The notes beneath the pieces are model-generated. The model did no database searches. It was not told the origin of the DNA and worked only from the letters and a program-made list of their open reading frames with translations. Positions 53,546 to 63,320 of a DNA stretch of 64,000 nt are shown piece after piece. This DNA is from Pseudoxanthomonas sp. z9 (GTDB taxonomy: Bacteria > Pseudomonadota > Gammaproteobacteria > Xanthomonadales > Xanthomonadaceae): assembly GCF_006542425.1 (NCBI RefSeq), contig NZ_VFID01000002.1, positions 1 through 64,000 on the forward strand. Direction: 5' to 3'. A program made the translations under genes and the position numbers. Position 1 is the stretch's first letter. Every line of letters begins with the position of its first letter.

Positions 53546-54133
53546 TCAGCCCGCGTTTTTCTTGGCGGCACGCTTCGTGCTGGTGCGTTTTGCGCCGGCG
53601 GGGGCGCGCTTGGCGGCCGTCGCCTTCTTCGTCGCGGCAGCCTTCTTCACGGCGGGCGCGGCCTTGCGGGCCGGCTTTCGCGCCGATGGAGCGCCACCCA
53701 GGCGACGCAGTTCAGCATTGAGCGCATCGACGCGATCGAGCAGGGCACCGAGATCCTCGCGGCTGGGTACTTCCAGCCGGCGCAGTGCGCGCTGCACGCG
53801 ATCCTCGAACACCTTTTCCAGCCGATCCCAGGTGTCGGAGGCGCGCTCGCGGGCCTGGCCGACCGTGCTTTCGACCGCATCGCGAACCGCATCGACCCGT
53901 CCGCCCGCCAGCTTGCGGGTGGTCTGCTCCAGCGACAGCCCTTCCTTGACCAGGGTTTCGAACAGCTTGCTGCCTTCGGCCTGGGCACGGCCGAACGCGC
54001 CGACCCCGGCCAGCCAGACCTGCTGCGCCGATTCGCTGAGGTTCTTGGAAAGGCGCTGCGCTTGCGCCTGCAGGTTGTCCTGCTGGGCGGACGAGGCGGA
54101 CTTCTTGCGGGCGGATTTCTTCAGGGTGGCCAT
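53546..54133 (-). CDS. Phasin (PHA granule-associated protein, PhaI/PhaF type)
   Basis: 195 aa. Amphipathic coiled-coil phasin domain (about 20-140: SAQQVWLAGVGAFGRAQAEG, then RKLAGGRVDAVRDAVESTVG) and a C-terminal Lys/Ala/Pro tail (150-195) like PhaF, which can bind DNA. Coats storage granules. No PHA synthase gene nearby. Confidence 0.88.
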   Translation of the reverse strand: MATLKKSARKKSASSAQQDNLQAQAQRLSKNLSESAQQVWLAGVGAFGRAQAEGSKLFETLVKEGLSLEQTTRKLAGGRVDAVRDAVESTVGQARERASDTWDRLEKVFEDRVQRALRRLEVPSREDLGALLDRVDALNAELRRLGGAPSARKPARKAAPAVKKAAATKKATAAKRAPAGAKRTSTKRAAKKNAG

Positions 54134-54217
54134 GGGATTCCGTCGATGGAGGTGTAGGGAACGTGGTCCAGAATCGCGGCCACGTCTAGAGTTTTCACAC
54201 CAGCACGGCGGCAGGGT

Positions 54218-55459
54218 TCAGATGCGCGCGGCGCGATGCGTGGCGATCCATTGGTCCACGTCGTCCAGGGCGCGACGCAGCCGTGCAGTGGCGTCGGTCA
54301 TGCGCGGAGTGATGTCCAGGCCGTCCAGGATCGAGCGCTGCGGGTCGTCGATGATGTCACGGCGCAGGCGGATGCCATGCGCGGCCAGCATCGGTTCCAG
54401 CACCGGCGCGCGCCGGCGCAGGTCGGCCAGGGTGTTGCGGTAGGCCAACTGGCAGACGCGATGGCGCGAGGAAAAACTGAACAGGTTGGTGAAGAACAGT
54501 TCGCTGTCGCCGGCGTTGGGTTCGAACACCAGCTGATCGATGTCGGGATAGCGCAGCGGATATTTTTCCAGGCCGATCTGCATGCGCGACTGCAGCAGCG
54601 TGCGCAGCGTCTGCGAGAGCACCGCCGGCAGTCCGCCGCTGGCCAGACCGACCTGTTCGGCCTCGTCCGCCTGTGGCGCCGCGCGGGTGGCGTCGAACGG
54701 CACCAGCGGGTTGATGCCAATCATCAGGTCGATGTCGCGATCCAGCACGGTGGAGGCATGCATGGTCCGGCGCAGCGCGCCGTCCAGGAAATGGCGGCCG
54801 CGGATTTCCACCGGCGGATACAGCCCCGGCAGGGCCGCGCTGGCCTGCACGGCCTGCGAGATCGGCACGTCGTCCCAGCCGCGTTCGCCGAACCGGACCG
54901 CCTCGCCGGTATCCAGATCCACCGCCACCACGAACAGATCCGCGCCCAGGGTGCGGAAATCATTGCTGCGGCCGCGCCGGCTGAACACGTCACGGAGGAA
55001 ATCCTCCACGCCTGCGTTGTCGAACAGGCCGGTGGGCACCAGTCCACCGAAGCGCAGAATCAGATCCGACCAGCGCACCGCCTTGCCCGGATTGCGCAGC
55101 AGCCGCTGCGCCCACTGCGCGTACAGGCCAGGCAGGCTGGCCAGCCGGCGCAGGTATTCGTTGACGTTGGGACGCAGGAAGGTCTCGGGCCGGAACTCGG
55201 CGTCGTCGCTGGTGCCGGTGATGAAGATCCGGCAGATCTCCGCCGTGCTTATCCGGTTGGCCAGCCCGGCGGCCAGGAACGCGCCGGAACTGACGCCCAC
55301 GTAGCAATCCAGCCGGGTCAGGTCCAGTCCGTCCAGGGCCTCGTCCATCGCGCGCAGGGCGCCCAGCTCGTACATGCCGCCGATGGGACCGCCACCGGCG
55401 ATGGCCAGGCCGATCCGGCCGCCGTCGCCACGCTTGCGGGCACTGTGGATGGAGAGCAT
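54218..55459 (-). CDS. Patatin-like phospholipase/lipid hydrolase
   Basis: 413 aa. Oxyanion motif GGGPIGG at 22-28, nucleophile elbow GVSSG with Ser57, and catalytic DGA with Asp226. Cytosolic: no signal peptide. The C-terminal 140 residues are specific to a bacterial subgroup often near PHA or lipid genes. Substrate unknown; neutral lipid or granule turnover is an inference from the neighbourhood. Confidence 0.9.
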   Translation of the reverse strand: MLSIHSARKRGDGGRIGLAIAGGGPIGGMYELGALRAMDEALDGLDLTRLDCYVGVSSGAFLAAGLANRISTAEICRIFITGTSDDAEFRPETFLRPNVNEYLRRLASLPGLYAQWAQRLLRNPGKAVRWSDLILRFGGLVPTGLFDNAGVEDFLRDVFSRRGRSNDFRTLGADLFVVAVDLDTGEAVRFGERGWDDVPISQAVQASAALPGLYPPVEIRGRHFLDGALRRTMHASTVLDRDIDLMIGINPLVPFDATRAAPQADEAEQVGLASGGLPAVLSQTLRTLLQSRMQIGLEKYPLRYPDIDQLVFEPNAGDSELFFTNLFSFSSRHRVCQLAYRNTLADLRRRAPVLEPMLAAHGIRLRRDIIDDPQRSILDGLDITPRMTDATARLRRALDDVDQWIATHRAARI

Positions 55460-55546
55460 GCGGTTCCCGCACAGGAGGATGCGGCGAGTGTAGCCGACCG
55501 GCGGGGCGGCTTGCGGCCGGCGCGGCGGGGCCGGATCATCCGGTTC

Positions 55547-56260
55547 ATGGCCCGTCCTTCTTCCGTCGGCGAGCGGCTCGGCCGCCGCCTGGCCTGCCAC
55601 CAGGCCCTGCACGATCCCCGACGCGAGCCGCGCAACCGGCTGGCCTGGCTGCCCGAGCTCCGGCGTTGGCAAGCCGAGCGGCTGGAGCGCAGTTTCCGCC
55701 ATTTCCTCGCCGATCCGCAGCGTCGGGGCGCGGCGATGTTCTTCCTCACCGATGTCTACGGTGACCAGGACTTCAGTCGCCGCGACGCCAGCGTCGCCAA
55801 GGTCGTGCCGATGATGCAGCGGCTGTTGCCGGCGGCGGTATTGGAAACGGTCGCCGACGCGATTGAACTGGGCGCGCTGACCCATGCCCTGGACCTGCGC
55901 ATGGCCGAGGCGCTGGAAACGTTGGCACCGCGCCGCAAGCGGCTGGACGAGGCGCTGTACGCGCAGGCCTATCGTCGGGTCGGGCGACCGCGCCTGCGCG
56001 CCCACCAGATCGACCTGATCGCGCGCTTGGGGGTGGGGCTGGCGAAGGCCGTGAAGATGCGCGGGGTGCTGACCCTGCTCAAGCTCTCGCGCGGCCCGGC
56101 CAAGGCAACCGGTCTGGGCGAACTGCAGGGGTTCCTGGAACGCGGCTTCGCCGCGTTTTCGGCATTGGGCGACGGCAAGGCGTTCGTCCGCGACATCGAA
56201 CAGGCCGAACGCGAAGCCTCGCGGCGGCTGTTCGCCGGCGATCCGGCGCCGTTCGGGTGA
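55547..56260 (+). CDS. Conserved protein of unknown function
   Basis: 237 aa, Arg- and Leu-rich, mostly helical, no signal or membrane segment. Contains RGAAMFFLTDVYGDQDFSRR and KVVPMMQRLLPAAVLETVAD, which look like a conserved core. Start at ATG 55547; the open frame extends far upstream only as a shadow of the patatin gene, from which it diverges. Confidence 0.75.
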   Translation: MARPSSVGERLGRRLACHQALHDPRREPRNRLAWLPELRRWQAERLERSFRHFLADPQRRGAAMFFLTDVYGDQDFSRRDASVAKVVPMMQRLLPAAVLETVADAIELGALTHALDLRMAEALETLAPRRKRLDEALYAQAYRRVGRPRLRAHQIDLIARLGVGLAKAVKMRGVLTLLKLSRGPAKATGLGELQGFLERGFAAFSALGDGKAFVRDIEQAEREASRRLFAGDPAPFG

Positions 56261-56289
56261 CGCCCTCTTCAATTGCGGGAGCGACAGAT

Positions 56290-56368
56290 GTGGGAGCGAC
56301 GTAAGTCGCGAAAGCGCGATTCATTACCGCGCGAAACGGCAAAAGCTCGCGACTCACGTCGCTCCCAC
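56290..56368. repeat. GTAG-type REP doublet
   Basis: GTGGGAGCGACGTAAGTCGC (56290-) and inverted copy to 56368; hairpin between two converging genes, possibly ending both. Confidence 0.85.
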
Positions 56369-56388
56369 AGGAGCAGGGTTTGCCCGCC

Positions 56389-56664
56389 TCAGACGAACTT
56401 CTCGCCCAGCACGCGCCGGATCTCCGATTCGATCGGGCCTTTCATCGCCGAGAGCAGGAAGCCCAGGTCGGCGGTGACCCGCAACTGGCTCGGCAGCAGT
56501 GCGATGCGGCCGTCGACGCCGGAGCGGCGGAAGTTCAGGGTATCGCCGTCCCAGCCGTAATCCATGTCGAAGCGTTCGGCGAGTTTGCGCGCCACGTCTT
56601 CCACCGCCTTCCTCGCCTGCGCCGGGGTCTTGCTGTGCTCGTGGACGATGTCGATGGTGGCCAT
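56389..56664 (-). CDS. Polyhydroxyalkanoic acid system family protein
   Basis: 91 aa. MATIDIVHEHSKTPAQARKA and the DYGWDGDTLNFRRSGVDGRI core match the small putative PHA-system protein family. No catalytic role known. ATG at 56664. Supports a storage-granule theme with the phasins. Confidence 0.85.
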   Translation of the reverse strand: MATIDIVHEHSKTPAQARKAVEDVARKLAERFDMDYGWDGDTLNFRRSGVDGRIALLPSQLRVTADLGFLLSAMKGPIESEIRRVLGEKFV

Positions 56665-56760
56665 GGCGTTCTCTCCGGATTGGCCGCCTATTGTCCGCAA
56701 GCCGTTCACATTCGCAAGCAGGCTGGATGTGGTGCCCCCGCGTGCGCTAGGCTGCCGCCG

Positions 56761-57561
56761 GTGGAACAACTGCGACTTCATTTCTCCAACCGCGCGCAAC
56801 CGGATCGCCCGCTGTCGATGGGCGTGCACCGGATCGTGCGCGAAGCCTCCGGTCACGTCGGTGTCGGTGATCATCTCCAGGGCGCCTTGCTGGTGCGCAT
56901 CTGCGTGGATCGCCGCGGCCTGTGGCTGCAGGTCCCCACCGGCATGCGCGGGGTGCACGTGAACGGACGTCCGGTCCAGCGGATGGCGCTGCTGCGTGCC
57001 GGCGACACCATCTACGTGGACGGCGTCGAACTGCTGGTGCAGGCATCGCACCTGCCGCCGGAGCCCGTGTCCGAGCCGACACCCGCCGCGCCGGATCCCC
57101 GCATCATCCTGCGTGGCGTGGGCGGCAAGTACCACGGCCGCAGCATCCCGCTGCTGCGACCGGTGCTGGTCGGCCGTGCCCGCGAGGCGGTTATCCGGGT
57201 GGACGATCCGGTATTCGCCGAGCGCCACGCGCAACTGGAAGTGCAGGGTGACCGGGTGCTGCTGCGGGATCTGGGATCCGCTGACGGCAGCCTGGTGAAC
57301 GGGGTGGGGACACGCGAGGCGCTGCTGGTCGCCGGCGACCAACTGGTGTTCGATCCCCAGCACCGATTCGTGGTGGAAGTGCCCTGGACCCGCACGGATG
57401 CTCCCTTGGGCGAAGGCGAACGCGAGCCGATCGGGGCGGCGGAAACCGAAGCGCCGCCCCCCAGGCGCGCCGGTACGGTGCGTCGCTGGCCCTGGCTGCT
57501 GTTGGCGGCACTGCTGTTGGCCGCCGCGCTCAGCGCGCTGCTGTTGTTCGGCTCCGGCTGA
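56761..57561 (+). CDS. FHA-domain membrane protein
   Basis: 266 aa from GTG at 56761. An N-terminal FHA-like beta domain (1-95), a canonical FHA domain (about 120-215: VLVGRAREAVIRVDDPVFAE, RHAQLEV, GSLVNG) that binds phosphothreonine, a linker, and one C-terminal membrane helix (about 243-262). Its last 32 bases overlap the msrQ end on the other strand. Partner kinase unknown; no Ser/Thr kinase in the window. Confidence 0.82.
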   Translation: MEQLRLHFSNRAQPDRPLSMGVHRIVREASGHVGVGDHLQGALLVRICVDRRGLWLQVPTGMRGVHVNGRPVQRMALLRAGDTIYVDGVELLVQASHLPPEPVSEPTPAAPDPRIILRGVGGKYHGRSIPLLRPVLVGRAREAVIRVDDPVFAERHAQLEVQGDRVLLRDLGSADGSLVNGVGTREALLVAGDQLVFDPQHRFVVEVPWTRTDAPLGEGEREPIGAAETEAPPPRRAGTVRRWPWLLLAALLLAAALSALLLFGSG

Positions 57562-58165
57562 GGCGCTTGCCCAGCCGCCAGCCCAGCAGCACCGCCAGGA
57601 TGCCGGCGTAGAGCAGGGGTTCGCGGATATCCGATTTCACCAGCCACCAGAAATGCAGGACGGCCAGCACGCCGACCGCATAGACCGCCTTGTGCAACTG
57701 GCCCCAACGTCGGCCCAGGCGCCGGATCCAGCCCTGGGTGGAGGTGATCGCGAGCGGAACCAGCAGCAGCCAGGCGGTGAAGCCCACCGTGATGTACGGC
57801 CGCTTGGCGATTTCCTCGAAGATCTGCGTCCAGTAGCCCTGCAGGTCCAGTACCAGGTAGCTGGTCAGGTGCAAGGTGGCGTAGAAGAAGGCGTACAGGC
57901 CCAGCATGCGACGGAACCGGATCAGCACCGCCTGGCCGGTCAGCTGCCGCAGCGGCGTGATGGCCAGGGCGATCATCAGCATCCGCAGCGCCCACAGTCC
58001 GGTGCGATGTTCGACCTCGGCGACCGGATCCGCGCCGAGCGCGTCGCTGCCGGTATTCAGCACCGACCAGAACTGCCAGGCCAGGATCGCCAGCGGCGTC
58101 AGCGCCAGCGCGTGCACCAGCGTCTTGGCCAGCCATGGACGGGAAGATGGCCTGGCCCGGTTCAC
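57530..58165 (-). CDS. msrQ: MsrQ, haem membrane subunit of methionine sulfoxide reductase
   Basis: 211 aa, about six membrane helices with His residues (FYATLHLTSYLV, QLHKAVYAVGVLAVLHF) that bind haem. Passes electrons from the quinone pool to MsrP. Starts 53 bases after msrP. Confidence 0.94.
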   Translation of the reverse strand: MNRARPSSRPWLAKTLVHALALTPLAILAWQFWSVLNTGSDALGADPVAEVEHRTGLWALRMLMIALAITPLRQLTGQAVLIRFRRMLGLYAFFYATLHLTSYLVLDLQGYWTQIFEEIAKRPYITVGFTAWLLLVPLAITSTQGWIRRLGRRWGQLHKAVYAVGVLAVLHFWWLVKSDIREPLLYAGILAVLLGWRLGKRLSRSRTTAAR

Positions 58166-58218
58166 GCCGCGGAGCCCTCGCCAGTCCGGCTGGCGTCCCT
58201 GGTCAGCTGCATATCACT

Positions 58219-59187
58219 TCAATACCACTTCTTCAGATCCAGCCCCGCGTACATCGAGGCGACCTGCGGGCCATAACCGTTGAACAGGCGGGTCGGAATG
58301 CGCTCGGCGAACACCCGGTTGGTGGTGCCGGCGATGCGGCGTTCGGTCTTCTGGCTCCAGCGCGGATGATCGACAGCCGGATTGACGTTGGAGAAGAAGC
58401 CGTACTCCGACGGTTGCAGCTCGTGCCAGGCGGTCTCCGGCATCTTCTCCACGAACGTGATCGCCACGATCGACTTGATGCTCTTGAAGCCGTATTTCCA
58501 CGGCACCACCAGCCGCAGCGGCGCGCCGTTCTGCTGCGGCAGCGGCTTGCCGTACAGGCCGGTGGCGAGCAGGGTCAGCGGGTGCATCGCCTCGTCGATG
58601 CGCAGGCCCTCCTTGTACGGCCATTCGATCGAGCGGTAGCGGATGCCCGGCATCTGCACCGGATCGGCCAGGGTGGTGAAGGCAACGTAGCGGGCCTTGG
58701 AGGTGGGTGCGAACTTCTTCAGCACCGCGCCCAGCGGCACGCCCAGCCAGGGAATCACCATCGACCAGCCTTCCACGCAGCGCAGCCGGTAGACCCGCTC
58801 TTCCGGGGTCAGGCCCTTGATCAGATCCTCCAGCGCCAGTTTGCCCGGATGCTCGCACTCGCCGCCGACCACCACCGACCACGGCGAGGTGCGCAGGGTC
58901 TTGCGGGCGGTGGACGGGTCGGCCTTGCCGGTGCCGAATTCGTAGAAGTTGTTGTAGCTGGTGACGTCCTCGTAGCGGGTCAGCGCCTCGTCGGTGCGGA
59001 AACCGGACCGGGCCTGCTCGGGGGTGATGGCGGCCCGGGGCGGCGCCGGCGGCTCGGCGTCGGCGCAGCCGGCCAGGGCCAGGACGGGGGCGAACGCCAT
59101 CGCCCGCAGCAAATCGCGGCGCTGGCGGTAGACCGCTTCATCGGTGATTTCGGAAGCGGGAATCCTGAGGGCATCCCGGAGGGACAT
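58219..59187 (-). CDS. msrP: MsrP, periplasmic molybdenum methionine sulfoxide reductase
   Basis: 322 aa. Tat signal with Arg23-Arg24 ([20 protein letters not shown]), molybdopterin-ligating Cys137 in [14 protein letters not shown] and the FGPRSK-type C-terminal fold. Repairs oxidised methionine in periplasmic proteins together with MsrQ. ATG at 59187 chosen; a longer frame (59361) would put about 58 unlikely residues before the signal. Confidence 0.95.
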   Translation of the reverse strand: MSLRDALRIPASEITDEAVYRQRRDLLRAMAFAPVLALAGCADAEPPAPPRAAITPEQARSGFRTDEALTRYEDVTSYNNFYEFGTGKADPSTARKTLRTSPWSVVVGGECEHPGKLALEDLIKGLTPEERVYRLRCVEGWSMVIPWLGVPLGAVLKKFAPTSKARYVAFTTLADPVQMPGIRYRSIEWPYKEGLRIDEAMHPLTLLATGLYGKPLPQQNGAPLRLVVPWKYGFKSIKSIVAITFVEKMPETAWHELQPSEYGFFSNVNPAVDHPRWSQKTERRIAGTTNRVFAERIPTRLFNGYGPQVASMYAGLDLKKWY

Positions 59188-59396
59188 GGGAGACTCCAAA
59201 CGACGGTCGTGGACAGGAAAACAGAGGCACCAATCACCCGGAAGGTTTCGCCGGAAACCGCGCCGCTTCGCTCCGGCCGTATTCCGTTTATACGCCGGAC
59301 AGCCTGCAGCGCGCGAAAAAAACGGACCCGACGGCAAAGGTTGCCCCTGCAACTGATGCACTGCGGCATACTACGGTGTCCCCGTTCAGGTGCCTT

Positions 59397-60482
59397 ATGA
59401 CGCGCGCGTACAACTTCAGTGCCGGTCCCGCCACCCTTCCCGAACCGGTACTGCGGCAGGCGCAGGCCGAAATGCTGGAATGGAACGGCGTCGGCGCCTC
59501 CATCGTCGAAATCAGCCATCGCAGCGCGGATTTCATCGCGGTGGCCGCCCAGGCCGAAGCGGATCTGCGGAGCCTGCTCGCCATCCCCGACGACTACGCG
59601 GTGCTGTTCCTGTCCGGTGGCGCCACCACCCAGCAGGCGCTGCTGCCGCTGAACTTCGCCGCTCCGGGGCAGGCTGTCGACTACGTGGTCAGCGGCCACT
59701 GGGGCAAGACCGCGGTCAAGCAGGCCAAGCCGTACGTGGCCGTCAACGTGGCCGCCGACGGCGAACCGGGCGGTTTCCACGACATTCCCGCGCGCGCCGA
59801 CTGGCGGTTGAGCGACGACGCGGCCTACGTGCATATCACCGCCAACGAAACCATCCACGGCCTCGAGTTCCGCGACGTGCCGGACGTGGGCGCGGCACCG
59901 CTGTTCGCCGACTTCAGCTCGAACATCGCCTCCGAACCATTGGACGTTTCGAAGTTCGGGCTGATCTACGCCGGTGCGCAGAAGAACCTCGGCCCGGTCG
60001 GCATCTCGGTGGTCATCGTCCGCCGCGACCTGCTGGAACGCGCCGGCCAGCCACGCGCCGACATCTTCGACTACCGCTCGCACGCCGCGCGCGATTCGAT
60101 GCTCAACACGCCGCCGACCTGGAACTGGTACCTGCTGGGCCTGACCGTGAAATGGATGCTGGACGAAGGCGGCGTCGCCGAGTTCGCCCGCCGCAACGCG
60201 GCCAAGTCGGCGCTGGTCTACCAGGCCATCGATGGCTCCGGGGGCTTCTACCGCAACGAGGTGGCCAAGGCGGTGCGTTCGCGGATGAACATCCCGTTCT
60301 TCCTGCCGGACGAGGATCTGACCGCGCGCTTCGTCAGCGAGTCGAAGCAGGCCGGCCTGCTGGCACTGAAGGGCCACAAGGCGGTCGGCGGCATCCGCGC
60401 CTCGCTGTACAACGCCATGCCGCTGGCCGGCGCGCAGGCGCTGGCGGATTTCATGCGCGACTTCCAGCAGCGCAATGGTTGA
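59397..60482 (+). CDS. serC: Phosphoserine aminotransferase SerC
   Basis: 361 aa PLP enzyme making phosphoserine (and the pyridoxine precursor). [19 protein letters not shown] and the PLP-lysine site [13 protein letters not shown] are present. ATG at 59397 with CAGG upstream; a start at 59376 would add seven residues. First of serC-pheA-aroA. Confidence 0.97.
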   Translation: MTRAYNFSAGPATLPEPVLRQAQAEMLEWNGVGASIVEISHRSADFIAVAAQAEADLRSLLAIPDDYAVLFLSGGATTQQALLPLNFAAPGQAVDYVVSGHWGKTAVKQAKPYVAVNVAADGEPGGFHDIPARADWRLSDDAAYVHITANETIHGLEFRDVPDVGAAPLFADFSSNIASEPLDVSKFGLIYAGAQKNLGPVGISVVIVRRDLLERAGQPRADIFDYRSHAARDSMLNTPPTWNWYLLGLTVKWMLDEGGVAEFARRNAAKSALVYQAIDGSGGFYRNEVAKAVRSRMNIPFFLPDEDLTARFVSESKQAGLLALKGHKAVGGIRASLYNAMPLAGAQALADFMRDFQQRNG

Positions 60483-60494
60483 ACGACATCCAAT

Positions 60495-60553
60495 GTAGGA
60501 GCGGCGTCAGTCGCGACTGCAAGGTTTCCGGTCGCGACTGACGTCGCTCCCAC
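60495..60553. repeat. GTAG-type REP hairpin between serC and pheA
   Basis: GTAGGAGCGGCGTCAGTCGC (60495-) and inverted copy to 60553, 13-base loop. Confidence 0.85.
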
Positions 60554-60576
60554 AAGAAGCATCAGAGAACAGACAC

Positions 60577-61737
60577 ATGGCCGCAAAGCCCAGGAAAACC
60601 ACCGGCAAGAACGCCAAGCCGCCCGCCCGCGGCAAGGCCGCCGCACCCGCCGTCGCCGCACCGGTGCTGGCCGACGTGCGCGCCAAGATTGACGGCATCG
60701 ATCGCGAGATCCAGGCACTGATCGCCGAGCGCGCGCGCTTCGCCCACCAGGTCGGCAAGGCCAAGGGCAAGCTGGCCGCGGCGGTGGACTACTACCGCCC
60801 CGAGCGCGAGGCGCAGGTGCTGCGAATGGTGGTGGACCGCAACGAGGGCCCGCTCAGCGATGAAGTGCTGGTGCACGTGTTCCGCGAAATCATGTCGGCC
60901 TGCCTGGCCCAGCAGGAGCCGCTGAAGATCGGCTTCCTCGGACCGGAAGGCACCTTCAGCCAGCAGGCCGTGCTCAAGCACTTCGGCCGTTCGGCGCATG
61001 GCCTGCCGCTGGCGAGCATCGAGGAAGTGTTCCAGGAAGTGGAGAGCGGCAACGCCGATTTCGGCGTGGTGCCGGTGGAGAACTCGGGGCAGGGCACCAT
61101 CCAGGTCACCCTGGACATGTTCCTCACCTCCAACCTGAAGATCTGCGGCGAAGTCGAGCTGCGCGTGCACCAGTTCCTGCTCTCGCGCACCGGCCGCATC
61201 GACGACATCGAACGCATCTACGGCCATCCGCAATCCTTCGCCCAGACCGCCGGCTGGCTGCGCGCCAACCTGCCCAAGGTCGAGAAGATTCCGGTGTCCA
61301 GCAACGCCGAGGGCGCACGCCGCGCGCGCAATTCCGATGATGCCGCCTGCATCGCCGGTGAAAGCGCCGGCCACGTCTACGGCCTGAAGAAGGTGGTGAT
61401 GAGCCCCATCCAGGACGACAAGGACAACACCACCCGCTTCCTGGTCATCGGCCGCAGCATCTTCCCGCCGTCGGGCCACGATCGCACCTCGGTGCTGGTC
61501 TTCATCCACGACAAGCCCGGCGCGTTGTTCGACGTGCTCAGCCCGTTCGCACGCCACGGCATCAGCATGAACCGGATCGAATCGCGGCCGTCGCACCACG
61601 CGAAGTGGGAATACGGCTTCTTCATCGATCTGGCCGGCCACGTCGACGACGAAGGCATGAAGCAGGCCCTGGCCGAACTCGAGGCGCACTCCGCCCAGAT
61701 CAAGGTCCTCGGTTCCTACCCGGTGGCGGTGCCCTGA
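60577..61737 (+). CDS. pheA: Bifunctional chorismate mutase/prephenate dehydratase PheA
   Basis: 386 aa. Lys/Ala/Pro-rich N-terminal stretch of about 28 residues, AroQ chorismate mutase (about 30-115), prephenate dehydratase (about 120-300, GFLGPEGTFSQQAV, NSGQGTIQ) and a C-terminal ACT domain (GISMNRIESRPS) for phenylalanine feedback. The basic N-terminal extension is longer than in E. coli. Confidence 0.96.
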   Translation: MAAKPRKTTGKNAKPPARGKAAAPAVAAPVLADVRAKIDGIDREIQALIAERARFAHQVGKAKGKLAAAVDYYRPEREAQVLRMVVDRNEGPLSDEVLVHVFREIMSACLAQQEPLKIGFLGPEGTFSQQAVLKHFGRSAHGLPLASIEEVFQEVESGNADFGVVPVENSGQGTIQVTLDMFLTSNLKICGEVELRVHQFLLSRTGRIDDIERIYGHPQSFAQTAGWLRANLPKVEKIPVSSNAEGARRARNSDDAACIAGESAGHVYGLKKVVMSPIQDDKDNTTRFLVIGRSIFPPSGHDRTSVLVFIHDKPGALFDVLSPFARHGISMNRIESRPSHHAKWEYGFFIDLAGHVDDEGMKQALAELEAHSAQIKVLGSYPVAVP

Positions 61738-61740
61738 TAC

Positions 61741-61857
61741 GGGAATGGGGAATCGGGAATAGGGAATCGTCCAGGCAGGCAGATTCACCTTTACCGGATG
61801 TTCCCCGTTCCACGTGACGCCACTGTTTCGATTCTCCATTTCCCATTCCCGATTCCC
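61741..61857 (+). repeat. Heptad hairpin element between pheA and aroA
   Basis: GGGAATGGGGAATCGGGAAT begins four bases after the pheA stop; the complementary C-rich arm (about 61831-61857) ends five bases before the aroA ATG. About 60 bases lie between the arms. Confidence 0.85.
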
Positions 61858-61862
61858 TGCAA

Positions 61863-63164
61863 ATGAACGACTGGATTGCTTCTCCCGGACAGCCGCTGCG
61901 CGGCGAACTGACCATTCCCGGCGACAAGTCGGTGTCGCATCGCGCGGTGATGTTCGCCGCGCTGGCCGATGGCGTCTCGCAGATCGACGGCTTCCTGGAG
62001 GGCGAGGACACCCGCGCGACCGCAGCGATTTTCCAGAAGCTCGGCGTGCGCATCGAAACCCCGTCGCCGTCGCGCCGCATCGTGCATGGCGTCGGCGTGG
62101 ATGGCTTGAAGGCGGCGGGCAGTGAGCTTGACTGCGGCAATGCCGGCACCGGCATGCGCCTGTTGGCCGGTCTGCTGGCGGCGCAGCCGTTCGACAGCGT
62201 ACTGGTCGGCGACGAGTCGCTGTCGCGCCGACCGATGCGCCGCATCACCGCGCCGCTGGCACGGATGGGCGCGCGCATCGACACGGAAGAGGGCGGCCTG
62301 CCGCCGCTGCGCATCCACGGAGGCCAGCCGCTGCACGGCATCGACTACACCCTGGAAGTCGCCAGCGCGCAGGTGAAATCGGCGGTGCTGCTGGCGGGCC
62401 TGTATGCGCAGGGCGAGACCATCGTCCACGAACCGCATCCCACCCGCGACTACACCGAGCGCATGCTGGCCGCGTTCGGCGCCGACATCGAATTCTCGCC
62501 CGGTCACGCGCGCCTGCGCGGCGGCCAGCGCCTGCGCGCGACCGATGTCGTGGTGCCGGCCGACTTTTCCTCTTCGGCGTTCTTCCTGGTCGCCGCCAGC
62601 ATCGTGCCCGGTTCGGAACTGCGCCTGCGCGCGGTCGGCCTCAATCCGCGCCGGACCGGCCTGCTGACCGCGCTGCGTCTGATGGGCGCGGACATCCGCG
62701 AGGAAAACCGGGCGGAGCAGGGTGGAGAACCGGTCGCCGATCTGGTCGTGCGGCACGCGCCGTTGCGCGGCATCGAAGTGCCCGAGACGCTGGTGCCGGA
62801 CATGATCGACGAATTCCCCGCGCTGTTCGTCGCCGCGGCTTGCGCCGAAGGCCCGACCGTGGTGCGTGGCGCGGCCGAGTTGCGGGTCAAGGAATCCGAT
62901 CGGCTGGCGACGATGGCCGCCGGCCTGCGCACGCTGGGCCTGCAGGTGGACGAAACCCCGGACGGTGGCACCATCCATCCGGGCGCCCTGCAGGGCGGCC
63001 ACATCGACAGCCACGGCGACCACCGCATCGCCATGTCGTTCGCGGTGGCCGGTCAGCGCAGCGGCGGCGAAGTGCGGGTCGGTGACATCGCCAATGTGGC
63101 GACCTCGTTCCCCGGCTTCGACACCCTGGCCACCGGCGCCGGCTTCGCCTTGCGGCCTGCGTGA
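61863..63164 (+). CDS. aroA: 3-phosphoshikimate 1-carboxyvinyltransferase AroA
   Basis: 433 aa EPSP synthase of the shikimate pathway. GDKSVSHR, GNAGTGMRLLAG, SAQVKSAVLLAG, ELRVKESDRL and DHRIAMSFAV are intact. The start codon has no Shine-Dalgarno; the C-rich arm of the repeat element stands there instead. Confidence 0.97.
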   Translation: MNDWIASPGQPLRGELTIPGDKSVSHRAVMFAALADGVSQIDGFLEGEDTRATAAIFQKLGVRIETPSPSRRIVHGVGVDGLKAAGSELDCGNAGTGMRLLAGLLAAQPFDSVLVGDESLSRRPMRRITAPLARMGARIDTEEGGLPPLRIHGGQPLHGIDYTLEVASAQVKSAVLLAGLYAQGETIVHEPHPTRDYTERMLAAFGADIEFSPGHARLRGGQRLRATDVVVPADFSSSAFFLVAASIVPGSELRLRAVGLNPRRTGLLTALRLMGADIREENRAEQGGEPVADLVVRHAPLRGIEVPETLVPDMIDEFPALFVAAACAEGPTVVRGAAELRVKESDRLATMAAGLRTLGLQVDETPDGGTIHPGALQGGHIDSHGDHRIAMSFAVAGQRSGGEVRVGDIANVATSFPGFDTLATGAGFALRPA

Positions 63165-63178
63165 GTCCCACAATCCCT

Positions 63179-63249
63179 GTAGGAGCGACGTAAGTCGCGA
63201 CCCGATGTCCTCTTCTTGCTTGGCAGGTCGCGACTTACGTCGCTCCTAC
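63179..63249. repeat. GTAG-type REP hairpin after aroA
   Basis: GTAGGAGCGACGTAAGTCGC (63179-) with an exact inverted copy (63227-63249). Confidence 0.87.
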
Positions 63250-63264
63250 AGACAAGCACCAAAG

Positions 63265-63296
63265 AAAAAGGGAAGCCGTCGCCGGCTTCCCTTTTT
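63265..63296. terminator. Bidirectional terminator between aroA and the TonB gene
   Basis: AAAAAGGGAAGCCG-TCGC-CGGCTTCCCTTTTT: 14-bp stem with A-run on one side and U-run on the other, serving both converging genes. Confidence 0.9.
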
Positions 63297-63320
63297 CAAT
63301 TTTGCGTTTCAGGCCAGGCT

